From positions 13,992,749-14,056,748 of the forward strand of contig ML677351.1 in assembly GCA_007922305.1 (NCBI GenBank): 64,000 nt of DNA, in the 5' to 3' direction. Both the position numbers and the translations under genes were made by a program. Under the pieces are notes generated by a model that saw only the letters and a program-made list of their open reading frames with translations, made no database searches and had not been told where the DNA came from. Positions 9,566 to 20,006 of this stretch are shown in pieces (within the stretch, counting starts at the first letter, position 1; each line of letters starts with the position of its first letter). Origin of the DNA: Dermatemys mawii (lineage: Eukaryota; Chordata; Testudines; Dermatemydidae).

Positions 9566-12385
9566 GCAGGTCAGATGACAACCCTCACTAAACCACGCCA
9601 ACTAACAAAAATGCTCAAGAAATACAATTTAACAAAATGAAACAAAAATGCTTATGGATGCTGAATGTCTTACAAAGTGCGAAGACCAAACTCCGTACCT
9701 ACTTCTGTGGACCCTTCCTGGCTCTTATAAATTTGCATATAATTGCAACAGCCCTCTAATGTTTTTCACTCTTAAATTACTGATATACATTTTTAATCTG
9801 AATTCCATTTTAATGTAGGGTTTTTTGTTCATTTGTTTTGGTGAATTATTGAGCTAGAAAGTAGTGACTGTTAAAATTGTGAAATACTCAATTATAGGAC
9901 TGATTTTGACCCAACGAGCTTAATATATATAAATCATTTCTGACGGGAATTTCTAATGATTGGTCTTTAGACAGATCCAAATAATCTGTATCCTTCCCCC
10001 AACATGCGACTTTACCAAAAGCACTAAAAGACTTCACAAACATTGAAAAGACTTAAATTTTCTACTTTCTAAAAATGAGTTCTTGTAACTGCATCTCTGT
10101 AAAGAAAACTTCCAAATTTGTTTCACACATTTGTGGTTAACAAGAACTATGGAACAGGCCTATTTTATTTCATTTGGGTGGAAAATTTTTAGAGTTATTA
10201 GATGTGAAAGCTGAACCTCTGGGATCTCTATGAATGACTATGAACATTAAAGAGATATTGTTGCAGGTCTATATTTTCTGCAGTATCTACAGAGTTCTCT
10301 AAAGTTCATGAAACAAATCACCACAGAAAAATGGAGTTTTTACATTACTTTTATATGCACATGTACCCTTTTTAATGGGGTTCCTTTCTGCAGAGCATCG
10401 CTGCTATATTTTCAGAACTGACCCTCACTTTTTATCCTACATCTTCCTCGGGCAGGCTTATACGTCAGCAGCAGGGCACAGGGCCAACCACAGCAGTAGC
10501 TGTCTGAAGACAACAGGCTACTGCTTCAAAGAGCAGCAATCAAGGGTGGCAGGGGGCAAGGGAAGGAATTTTAGAAAACAAATACCTGTGCCACCTACTT
10601 CCATGCTGAAGTTTTGAATAGGATTCTGAGAAACATCACATCAAGAATGGGAAAGGGCTGGAGAAAGTAGTTTACCCTCATCCTCTTTGCCAGCCTGTCA
10701 AGTGGGGTGGGAGGGCACAAGCAGATATGGAAGAAAGCAGCACTCTCCCTCTCCCCACAGTGAAAGTCAACTTGGAGTACAGGGGAAGAAACATCTTACA
10801 ACCCTGTCAGGGGCAGACTGTGGAAGGGGAATGAGGATAAACAGCTGTGCCTCCCAGCTCTTCCTCCCGTCCCTGCTTCCCTCACTCCACCCTCCAAGAA
10901 CATAAATCAGACTGACAAGATTATGGGGAAAATACTTCCTAAAGATGAGAAAGTCTGGGCTGGATACTCCCCTTCTGGTGAGACTTGCATCCACCTCTGA
11001 GGGAAAAAGGGAAGGAATTGGACTGATGTCTCCCACCCCTCCAAACACCTGTGAGGCGGCAGCCCTTTTCCTCTCTCTTACTCCAACTGGTAGAATAAAA
11101 GGCCTGCCAGCAGAAGCATGCCAGTGATGTGGAGGAAGATTAGGGAGCTCAGTGCTGGTTTCACTGTACTAGGTTTGGTAAGCTCCCTTCTCCTCCCCAC
11201 CCCAGACTCCTCTTACCTCTGACATCCCATCCCTATAGAAACTCTAGACTCCACCATTTTCTGTTTTTTTTTCTAATCTATCTGTAGTGTAACTGCAGCT
11301 GCTGAAAATGATAGAAAAGGTGTGAGGTTCACAATTATAACAATATACAGGTGACTAATTATTGGAAGCCTTTAATTGCCAAGTTTGAATTCAACCTTGA
11401 TTCAAATTATTAATTGTTGTAGTAGCCGAGAAACCAATTTCAGATGAAAGCTGTAACAAAGAACCGGTCCATTCTAGAAGGTTTCTGGCAGGGATCTGTA
11501 ATGCTGGATGGATCTCTGGAATTACAGAGGAGAGGAGCTTGTTGCAAGAGCTTCTGTGCCCATGAAGAACATTGTACAATTTGTAGGCAGAGTAGATGTG
11601 CCAGTAATGGGACATGACTATTGTCTCCATCCGCTTCTCCCAAGTTCCTTCTCATACAAATAAGAGCAAGCTTTAAACTGAATTTAAAACACAAATACTT
11701 ATCATGATACTTTTAAATAATTTGGAATGAAAGAGCTGGTAGTTATTCGGGGTGCTGATTAAACCCACACCGAATGCCAGCAATAATAAAATAATCACAA
11801 GATCATTATTTTTAAAAGCAGAGTCCTTTCCTGGATGTTTTGTGTTTTCTTAGTGATTTTCATACTGACCAAATGTGTTGGCTTGACAGCCATACAGAGT
11901 GAAGACATGGGCAACAGAAGAGCAAGTTTCCCCTCCCACTGTCCCAGAGAGACCTAAGCCAGGAGAGAGGAGAGTCTAGACCTCACAGCCACTGTGCTGA
12001 GACTGGCACTAATAGCCCCTCATTAGCAGCTGTGATGGTGGTTGTTTTCATTAAATAGCTATTGGCTTTGCTAAGAATGTAAGAGTTATTCTAATCTGGC
12101 AGACAAGTGCTTCAGCCACACGCATCTTGAGCTTCACTACACCAGTGTGCACAGTACAAACCCTTATGAAGGGCACATGAGAAGTGAACAACTTCTCTAA
12201 ACTCCAAAATCCTTTCCTCATCCCACTTACACAAAAGTTCTCACTGAACAAACTGAACTTCAGAAAAACAGTTTTTAAAAAGGCAGTAGTTTGGCACTGG
12301 GGAAAGATTTTGTTACCTGCATTTGTTACACATTTAACTGCTTGAAAATGCAAAACTGGTTAACAAAAGCAGACTCTTTTCATCC
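9566..12385. other. No gene seen
   Basis: About 2.8 kb of mainly AT-rich unique-looking sequence, less so at 10680-11100. No repeat boundary, RNA gene or supported exon. If the first-exon call at 15965-16010 is right, this is intron. Confidence 0.5.
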
Positions 12386-13063
12386 CACTATGGCAGGGGT
12401 GGGCAAACATTCTGGCCTGAGGGCCACATTGGGGTTGCAAAATTGTATGGAGGGCTAGGTAGGGAAGGCTGTGCCACCCCAAACAGCCTGGCCCCGCCCC
12501 CTATCCAGTCCCCTCCACTTCCCACCCCATGACTGCCCCCCTCAGAAACCCCAATCCATCCAACCCTCCCTTCTCCTTGTCCCCTGACTGCCCCCTCCAG
12601 GGACTCCCCCCATCCCCAAGTCCCCTTGCTCCCTGTCCCCTGACTGCCCTGACCCCTAGCCATCCCCTCACCCCCTGACAGACCCCTGGGATTCCCACAC
12701 TACATCCAACCCCTCCTGCTCCCTGACTGCCCCCTCCAGAGACCCCCTACCCCTAACCATCACCCCGGGACCTCACCCCCCATCCAACTCACCCTGCTCC
12801 CTGTCCCCTGACTGCACCCCCTGAGAGTCCCACCCCCTTACCATGCTGCTCACAGCAGCGTGTCTGGCTCTGTGCAAAGCCAAACACACTGCCCAGCAGG
12901 AGTGCGCAGCCCCACCCCTCAGAGCATTGCCCGTGTGGCAGCGTGGCTCCAGGGGAGGGAAGAAGGCAGGGGAGGGCCGGATGCAACCTCCCTCGCCGAA
13001 CAGGACGGTCCCGCGGGGCGGATGTGGCCCGCGGGCCATAGTTTGCCCATCCTTGCACTAGAG
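12386..13063. mobile_element. GC-rich hAT element with internal C-rich minisatellite
   Basis: The element at 12394-13055 (662 bp) begins CAGGGGTGGGCAAACATTC. It ends with CGGGCCATAGTTTGCCCATC, then CTTG, the inverted counterpart. The flanks CACTATGG and CACTAGAG match at 6 of 8. The interior 12480-12835 is a degenerate C-rich tandem array built from words such as CCCTGACTGCCCC. Several apparently open frames in it are compositional only. No transposase. Confidence 0.8.
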
Positions 13064-13347
13064 AGAGAAGTACTGCCCCCAAGTAAAGTCCAGACTCCCA
13101 CTGCTCTAAGTTACCTCAGCTCTGAGCAGTTTATACCAGAAGAAAACCAAGGCTAAACACTTATACCTTCTCACCAGGCAATGCTGGCAGGCTCAGGAAC
13201 TTCTGGGTAACAGCAGCATTTCTAGCTTTAATAGAACAAACTCCAGTGTAAGAGAAAATCAACAAGCAGCTACAACCACCCAGAGTGCTCAAGCAAACCA
13301 TGCTACCAATTCAGCCTTCTAGTCTGCCTGCTGGTGATTAGGTCACA
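13064..13347. other. No gene seen
   Basis: Spacer between two hAT-type elements with no recognisable content. Confidence 0.4.
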
Positions 13348-13553
13348 CTTTAAAGCAGGCCTGCACAACATGCGGCCCACACAGGCTCACCGTGCAGCCC
13401 GCGGGGGGTGAGTAGGGGCGGGGCAAGCCAAGTGGTGGGGTGGGGGGAAGTGGATGGGGGCAGGGTGAGGGCAGGGCTTTTTGGCCCACAGCTGGATTTT
13501 TTGCAGTAATATGGCCCTCGCTGCTTTCCGAGTTGTGCAGGCCTGCTCTAAAG
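13348..13553 (+). mobile_element. GC-rich hAT MITE, family B copy 1
   Basis: The element at 13356-13545 (190 bp) has ends CAGGCCTGCACAACATGCGG and, inverted, CAGGCCTGCACAACTCGG. The flanks CTTTAAAG and CTCTAAAG match at 7 of 8. A second copy lies at 56206-56403 in the same orientation. Confidence 0.9.
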
Positions 13554-13677
13554 AGATGTTTCGTTCATGTTTTATCTCCTACAAGGGTAGCACTACCCTT
13601 TGAAAGCCTTTTGGGCTTATCTTAATTTAAGATTTAGTTTCTAAAACACCATGTAAATTCAGTGTTACACTCAGGGA

Positions 13678-13694
13678 TTTTTTTTTTTTTTTTT
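13678..13694. repeat. Poly-T tract
   Basis: A run of 17 T. There is no identifiable element attached. Confidence 0.9.
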
Positions 13695-13740
13695 GGTAAA
13701 CCCAGACTCTATCTAGCAAAATTACAACAGAGAGAGACAG

Positions 13741-13756
13741 ACACACACACACACAC
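13741..13756. repeat. (AC)8 microsatellite
   Basis: A perfect AC run preceded by a short GA run. Confidence 0.9.
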
Positions 13757-14319
13757 CCATGAGGTCTGGAAACAATAGCCTGTTGAGAAGCCCAGCCCAC
13801 ACCTCAGTTGCTTGTAAGGCAGAGGGTATGGTGTCTGCAGCCTCAGGAAGACAAAACTAAGAGCTTACATTCGGGAGGTTAACTCAGCAGCCCTGAAGAC
13901 TAGAAAATTTGTTTTATTTAAATGAAAGGATCAATTTGGTAAAAATCAATGGCTTAGCACCCATCAGCTACTAGCAATTAATGAAATAGACTATTTAAGT
14001 CCTGACAATATTAACAATGCAGCAACACCTCTAGTACTGCTATCCAATTAAATGGACAAAATGCAGCAAGATTTAAATACTGTGTGTAATTCTGTTCTTA
14101 CTTGAGCAATCTTTGATCTCTACTTAAATATACCCCTACTCCAATACTATCGTCAGCTGCAAAACACATATTTAGTACATCTGCAGAAATGTATTTTTAG
14201 ATTATACACTCTTCAAGGCAGGAATCGTCTTCACTTTTGCCCACTGTCAGTGATGGTCAAAAAATAAACAGTATTACAAAATTGAAGTTAACCAATTACC
14301 CAGGGAGCTCATATGTTGT

Positions 14320-14725
14320 TACAGGTAAACACAGGAACATAACATTTGATGTATCAGACAAAATCATTGGACTATCAAGTCTAGTATTCTGGCTCTGGTA
14401 GTAGCCAATACCCAGTATTTCAGAGGAAGCTTGAAACACTCCTATAACATACCTTGCCAACCATGCTTGTATGCAAGAAAAATCTCTTCCTGACTCTGAA
14501 GTATAAGATTTCATTACCCTGATCTTGAAGGGATAATACTTTTTTACAGCCTGGTAGAATTGATAAGTATTACTATAATGTCAAAATTATCCCACCTCCT
14601 TATAAATTCAGCTACCCTCTATATCCCTGACCTCCTGTGGAAATGAATTCCACAGGCTGACTATCCACAGTGTGAAGTGGAATTTCAGTCTCCTTTTAAG
14701 AGGAGGAAAAAGCAGTATTTTGCAT
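14320..14725 (-). mobile_element. Antisense CR1-type LINE 3' relic
   Basis: The words ACAGGAACATAACATTTG, AGTCTAGTATTCTGGCTCT, GTAGCCAATACC and GAATTCCACAGGCTGACTA occur in the order found in antisense CR1 3' ends of turtles. The relic is strongly diverged from the cleaner copy at 54560-54845. Confidence 0.6.
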
Positions 14726-15479
14726 GTCTTAGTTATTTTACTGGAGCTGTAAGAGTCATACAGCGCAGTCTATCTAGTCTTTAAAATGCCAATACAGCTA
14801 GAGATTACTGACCCTATTTAACTGCTTTGGGGTTATATGCTCACACACACCTTATTTGACAATTAAAGAGGTGTTATTAAACCTACAGAGAAAAAAAAAG
14901 CACAATATTTAGAGATCAGGGCACAAGCAGAGAGTACACATCCTGTTTTGTCTAGCACTGTCACCCATATCTAGCAGAGCTACTCAAGAGATTTATACTT
15001 GAATAAGTAATTACAGATGTGCCAAAAGTTAATCAGTTTGGTAGATTCAGAATGGTAGTTAACAAGGCTAAAATTAGTGCCAGGCAGTCTTTGAATGCCA
15101 GGGTAGGAGCTGGATTCCTTCCTGAGCTATGCCAGCCCTTTCTACTGTCACCTTGCCTAGTTCCCTTAGAAGGAATCTGCATTTCTGTCAGCCTAGCTGT
15201 CATAGCAAAAAATGTGGAGTAAAAACAACTGCTGGAGACATTGCCATGGCAGAGTAAATAACCAAACAATGAGCGAAAGGAACCTGGCAGGGGTTATGGA
15301 GGGCTGAATCATAGCAATGTGCACAAGACGTGAAGTCACTGAAGCAGGAGCTTTACTTTGAACTACAATACTGAGACTAGTAAGAGACTGGCAAGTTCAG
15401 CGGCTCCCTAACGCCCAACCCTTCCTGGAAACACAAACGCACCTTTGGGAAGCGGGGTAAACGATTACAGGCCAACCCG
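14726..15479. other. No gene seen
   Basis: Unique-looking sequence leading into the CpG island. In the proposed gene model this is the start of the first intron. Confidence 0.4.
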
Positions 15480-16490
15480 TGCCAAGCTCGCCTAGCCCAC
15501 AGGGAGGGGCTCAAGGTGAGCTTCCCTCAGGCCCTGCCAACGTGCAAGGCAGGAGAGGAAGCCAGACGCGCTCTCGGCGACATGAATCAATACAAACGGG
15601 GTGGGGGGTTAACTTCTGGGGGCTGCGCGCCCTTCTGGGAAGGGTGGGGGGTCAGCTCCAGCTGCAGAGCAAATCCAGGCTAAGTGCCTCAGCGCTGCAA
15701 ACGTGCTGCCTCGCACAGCTGAGCCCACGGCGCAGGGGAGCACCCCACGCGGGCACGGCCACCGCAAGGAGCCGGGACTCCCCAGAGGGCACCTCGCCTG
15801 AAGCCCCCCGGCTAGGACACCCCCGCAGCAACTACACGGAGCTACAGGGTGGGGGGAATGCAATATCCCCAATGGGGACCCAGCGCTCCTCCCCCCACAC
15901 TGCTCCAATAACCCCATCCCCCGGTAACCCCGCCCCATGCCCGCTCCCCCGCGCAGGGGCTCACCCAGCAGGAGGAGGAGAAGGGGCGCGCTCCCCACGC
16001 GGTGCCCCATGCTGGCCGGGCTGCCTGCGGGGCGGAAGCCGCTGCTCAGAGCCGGAGCCCCCAGCCCGTGCCCCGCCGCCGCCCCGAGAGCGCCGCGCAC
16101 CAGCCGCCCGCTCGCTCCCCTGGCTGGGAGCGCCCTGGAGCCGCCCGGCCGCGCCGCGCAGCCAACCACAGAGACAAACTTTACCAGCCCCCGCCCCCGC
16201 TCCCCCTCCCGCAGGTACCGGGGGGAGGCGCTGGGGTCCGGCCCGGCCCCCGCCCCCTTAAAGGGGAGGAGAGAGCCGGCCACCGGCCCGCCCAGCTCCC
16301 CGGACTCTGCGCGCAACAGATCCCCGCCCACCCCCAGAGGGGATGCCCTGGTCCGGCAGAGGAGATTCCCGCCCACCCTGGGGTGACCCCTGTCCGGCGG
16401 ATGCTTGATCACAGTGGGAGAAATCCTGCTCCAGTGAGATACTCCCCGCTCCTCTCGTCCCCACAGCATGGGACATCTCCCATGTAAAGG
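15480..16490. promoter_or_regulatory. CpG island promoter region
   Basis: About 1 kb of very GC-rich, CpG-dense DNA in an otherwise CpG-poor, AT-leaning window. It is not explained by a transposon: it has no terminal repeats and no second copy here. It holds several GC-box-like words (CCCCGCCCC, CCCGCCCCC) around 16185-16260. A putative signal-peptide exon reads out of it on the minus strand. Transcription start sites cannot be placed from sequence alone. The 260- and 286-residue open frames across it reflect high GC content. Confidence 0.85.
15965..16010 (-). CDS. Putative first coding exon: signal peptide of an unidentified secreted or membrane protein
   Basis: On the minus strand an ATG at 16010-16008 opens the short reading MGHRVGSAPLLLLLL. 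It runs straight into a consensus splice donor (G|GTGAGC, intron from 15964 leftward), leaving phase 1. A charged N-terminus followed by an alanine/proline step and six leucines is a textbook signal-peptide core. A first exon encoding only the signal peptide, followed by a long intron, is common in immunoglobulin-superfamily and other secreted or type I membrane proteins. The exon sits in the CpG island with GC boxes upstream (16185-16260). No second exon is recognisable in 1-15960, so the intron probably continues outside the window. The protein cannot be named from 15 residues. Chance is the main alternative, since leucine-coding CTC/CTG runs arise easily in GC-rich DNA. Confidence 0.5.
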
Positions 16491-16567
16491 ACAGAAGCAG
16501 GGGAAGGAGAGGGACCCCTTGGTCCCAGACTTGGGGTAAGCGGTGTACCCTGGTCAGTGGGAGGTGC

Positions 16568-16728
16568 TCGTTCTCCTCCTGCCTACACACACACACCCTC
16601 CCCTGCCTGCACACACTCACCCACCCATCCTCCTCCTGCCTAAACACAAATGTGTGCACACATCCTCCTTCTGCCTACACACACACACTGGTCATCCCTC
16701 CCCTGCCTACACACACACACACACACTA
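16568..16728. repeat. CA-rich minisatellite
   Basis: Imperfect tandem units combine CCTGCCTACACACACACAC with short C/T-rich spacers. It lies just beyond the CpG island on the upstream side of the minus-strand exon. Confidence 0.85.
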
Positions 16729-16940
16729 TCTGACATGCCCTAGTCACAGAGGGATCCCCATCCTCTCTTCTCTCACCAAACATGTCCACATCTGAAACAG
16801 TTCATTCATAGGTTCCATAATACTTGAGCCACACGAGTGTCAGGGTGACAAACCCTCAGCTCCCTGTGAGCAGCGTCAGGAATCTGCCCTCCTCTTCCCG
16901 AACAGGACTTCACAGTGTATTTGGGGGTTATTCCCCAACA

Positions 16941-17256
16941 CTGTACACCAGCGGTTCTCAAACTGTGGGTCGGGACCCCATTTTAATGGGGGCAGCAGGG
17001 CTGGCATTAGTCTTGCCAAAACCTGAGCCGCAGTGCCTGGGGCCGAAACTGAAGCCTGAGGCCTTTAGCCTGGGTAGCAGGATTTAAGTTACAGGCTCCC
17101 TGTCTGGGGCTGAAGTTCTAGAGCTTTGGCCCCTCTCCCAGGGCAGCAGGGCTTGGGCAGGCTCACGCTTCGGTCTCCCCTGCTGGGGTCATGTACTAAT
17201 TTTTGTTGTCAGAAGGGGATTCCAGTGCAATGAAGTTTGAAACATCTACTGTACAC
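16941..17256. mobile_element. hAT element (300 bp) with perfect 8-bp TSD
   Basis: The element at 16949-17248 is flanked by identical CTGTACAC at 16941-16948 and 17249-17256. The left end is CAGCGGTTCTCAAACTGTGG. The right end is degenerate (AAGTTTGAAACATCTA). There is no transposase in the interior. Confidence 0.9.
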
Positions 17257-18780
17257 CAACCATCTTCCCATGAGCTTCTACAGACTTTTGGGAGTTCAAT
17301 CAATACTTTGACGGTTCCCTGCAGATTTAGTGACAGGCTTCTACACAGCCTGGTGCTATCTCTGCTTGCTCTCTCCTTTTTCCCTGGCTTAGTTAAGTAT
17401 TTATTTTTAAAAAAATTTGGGTTAGTTTGCTTGTAATGGAAAGCCTTTGATCATTGAGGAAACTTGATTGAGGAAATATTTCTTGGACTCTAGTATTTTG
17501 GACACTATCTTCTGTTTAAGTTCCTCTGCCACATTACAAGTTGTTTCTCATCTCTCTTCCATTTATGCTTTATGGCTCCTGATCCCCACCTGGGTTACTG
17601 TTTGGTAAGAGGAGCCTGCCTCAGGTTTGCAAGTTTGACTGTGCAAGGATTTCAGCAGTCTAGCTTGTTGGGTTTGTTTTTTTCTTTCCAGTGCTTTGTA
17701 CAATCAATTGGTCTTTTAGGTTTTGAGTATTCTTTGGTTTGGTGCCAGAATGTTTGTTTCTCTGCTCAGGACATTAGTATTGTTGAGAACTGGGTGTGAT
17801 TATAGGAATGGATTTTGTTTTAGCTTGGATTAGTTTTTAATCCTCTAGTGCGTTGTAGTGGAAGAAGTGTTTGCTGGCTTGGCCGAGATGGATTCTTCTT
17901 GTAAATTGATTAGGAAGGTGAATTATGCTGTTTTTGCCCTGCCACCAGTATCCCTTGTGTTCCTCCGCACATGTAGAATTAGTTTGCAGAATTGAACGTG
18001 TCCAATTTCTGTTGGGTTTTTAGTCCCATTTAGTGAATTTGGTTGGCAAAGTTGGGCTCCAGACTTTGCTTCTGGGTAAGATCATTTTTCAGTTCAGTTG
18101 AACAATGGTTCATTGACATGACAAGCTAAACCAGTGCTTCCAAAGTGTAAATAAGACAGAAGTCGCAAACGTGTCTGAAGAAGGGCTATCCAGTATAGGG
18201 CTTCATATTATGTTTAAGATATTATCCCATGTTCATCTGTCATTACTGCCTACTCCTGATTAGCTCCGCTGTAGCTTTCCTTTCTCTCAAGGTTATGCTG
18301 CTTTTTCCCCTAATCAATTACTTTAATCTGATAATTTGCGGGCTCCTGTAATTTGAAAAACAGACTAGAAAATCTCTCTCTACCTCCACTGTCCTTTGTC
18401 ACATTGGTTACCACAGTCGTTCCTCTCTCAAGCATCAGTCCTGCAAGTAGTTACCCATATGCTTAACTTTACTTGCATGTGCAGGTCCACTGATTTCAAT
18501 GAGATTGCTAAATACATAAAATTACACTCATGTATGCCAGCATTTGCAGGATCAGAATCTCAGTTTTCATGGTGCTTTGTGTCTCTGTTTCCATCTCTAC
18601 CTGATGAACACTGATTCTTAGCCTGAATTCTACTGTTGAATAGTTTTAGCACTAGTTTTATCAGAGTTGTGGTTTCATTATGTCATAGGAGACCTGAATT
18701 GCTTTTCCATGTGATGTTTTAATAGCCAGTCTGAAGCTTCCAAAGACATTTATTATAAGGCCCAATTCAGAATTGCCCAA
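17257..18780. other. No gene seen
   Basis: T-rich on the plus strand, mixed unique sequence. It could include further decayed parts of the antisense LINE at 18891-19335, but I recognise no motif. Confidence 0.4.
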
Positions 18781-18782
18781 TC

Positions 18783-18888
18783 CCTTGTGTAGTCATTTAC
18801 ACCAGTGCAAAGGAAGTGAAAAACACTACCATTCTGATTTGTTAGTATATTGCATTAATTTTGCACAGGTGTAAATGACTGCACAAGG
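18783..18888. repeat. Palindromic insertion in LINE relic
   Basis: The arm at 18783-18810 (CCTTGTGTAGTCATTTACAC onward) is inverted at 18861-18888 with 26 of 28 matches, around a 50-base loop. It directly abuts the reverse-transcriptase relic. Such imperfect hairpins are typical of small fold-back elements. Confidence 0.7.
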
Positions 18889-18890
18889 TG

Positions 18891-19335
18891 AAAGACTTTG
18901 AAGATGAAGATCCTTTAACTTTGCATTTAGTGGGAACCCTGAATTTGGGAACTGTTTCTATGAGATTGGTAGTTTATTGATGTATAAGTTGCAAAGATCA
19001 TGGCTGAGGTTGTTTCCCTGTTTTACTTTTCTTTCTTGATTGAAAGATTGGTTGCTTGCTTATTTTTAATCTCACATTTGATGGATTGGTACATGGATTT
19101 AATTATGTCAAATTTCCCCACGAATTTCATTTTGTACCATCTTAAAGTTCAGTCCTGAGAGCCAGATTGAATCAAAAGCTTTTTAAATGTCCATAAAGCA
19201 AGCAAATATCTTCCCCTTTTTGAGGCTGGTTGGTTGGTTTGTTTCTACATGTTTATTTATGACATGCAGAGTAAGTATGTGGTCAGTGGTTTGTTTCTCA
19301 GGAAGGAATCCAATTTGACCTTCATGCATTACGTT
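18891..19335 (-). pseudogene. Old LINE reverse-transcriptase relic
   Basis: Minus-strand translation from 19332 gives GQIGFLPEKQTTDHILTLHV. Then come KGKIFACFMDI, an in-frame stop, and KAFDSIW. These match the conserved reverse-transcriptase block in which F-x-D-x-x-KAFD carries the first catalytic aspartate. After a frameshift the reading continues with residues like FDIIKSMYQSIKC, then LCNLYINKLP, which match later blocks around the family's QGC-x-LSP-x-LFN-x-YIN. Stops and shifts make it dead. The order of motifs, not any single one, supports the call. The clade is uncertain; it could be R4-, L2- or Jockey-like. Confidence 0.75.
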
Positions 19336-19651
19336 GTTGTTAGTTAGATACTGTATTATTCTTTTATTGATGCTGTTGCAGAATAGACATTTCTTTGAAC
19401 ACCGAGTGCTCTGTAATTATTGAGCTGAAGGCATCTCTCATTTTATCCAACTATATCTCAGGGAAATGTCCAGATTTGAGAGTTAGGTTATAGTACACAC
19501 ACACTTGCATCTAGTGATTCTGAAGCATCATGTACACACTCCACATTCACATCACTCCATAATTGCCAAGTTTGGTAAAGCCCCATGTGTATCATTTCTC
19601 ATGGACAAGAGTCAGTTATTCTCCCCCGCTAAGTAGTAGAGGGCAACGAGG
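19336..19651. other. No gene seen
   Basis: Sequence between the LINE relic and the hAT element. It may hold further LINE coding DNA too decayed to read. Confidence 0.35.
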
Positions 19652-20006
19652 GTGTAGATCAGTGGTGGGCAACGGACTGCACACGGCCCATCAGGGTAAT
19701 CCGCTGGCAGGCCCCGAGACAGTTTGTTTACATTTGCACAACCCACCCACAGCTCCTAGTGGCCGCGGTTCACCGTTCCTGGCCAATGGGAGCTGCGGAA
19801 AGTAGCACAGGCTACAGGGACATGCTGGCCACCGCTTCCCGCAGCTCGTATTGGACGGGAATAGCTAACTGCGGCCAGTGGGAGCTGTGGGCAGCCATGC
19901 CTGTGGACAATCAATGTAAACAAACTGCCTTGTGGCCCACCAGCGGATTACCCTGACGGGCCATGTCTGGCCCACGGGCTGCAGGCTGCCGACTACTGTT
20001 GTAGAT
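19652..20006. mobile_element. GC-rich hAT element (339 bp) with fold-back core
   Basis: The element at 19660-19998 begins CAGTGGTGGGCAACGGACTG, and its inverted right end is CAGTAGTCGGCAGCCTGC. The flanks GTGTAGAT and TTGTAGAT match at 7 of 8. The subterminal pieces CATCAGGGTAATCCGCTGG and CCAGCGGATTACCCTGACGG, and the inner GGCCAATGGGAGCTGC, form nested inverted repeats. The core is shared with 6476-6706. Confidence 0.9.

Noticed and set aside
12388..13156. Several open frames on both strands
   Set aside because: They lie in the C-rich minisatellite and termini of a hAT element, so they are compositional artefacts.
15479..16487. Long overlapping open frames (up to 286 codons on minus, 260 on plus) in the CpG island
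   Set aside because: High GC makes stop codons rare, and frames are open on both strands at once. Only the short signal-peptide reading ending at a donor has independent support.
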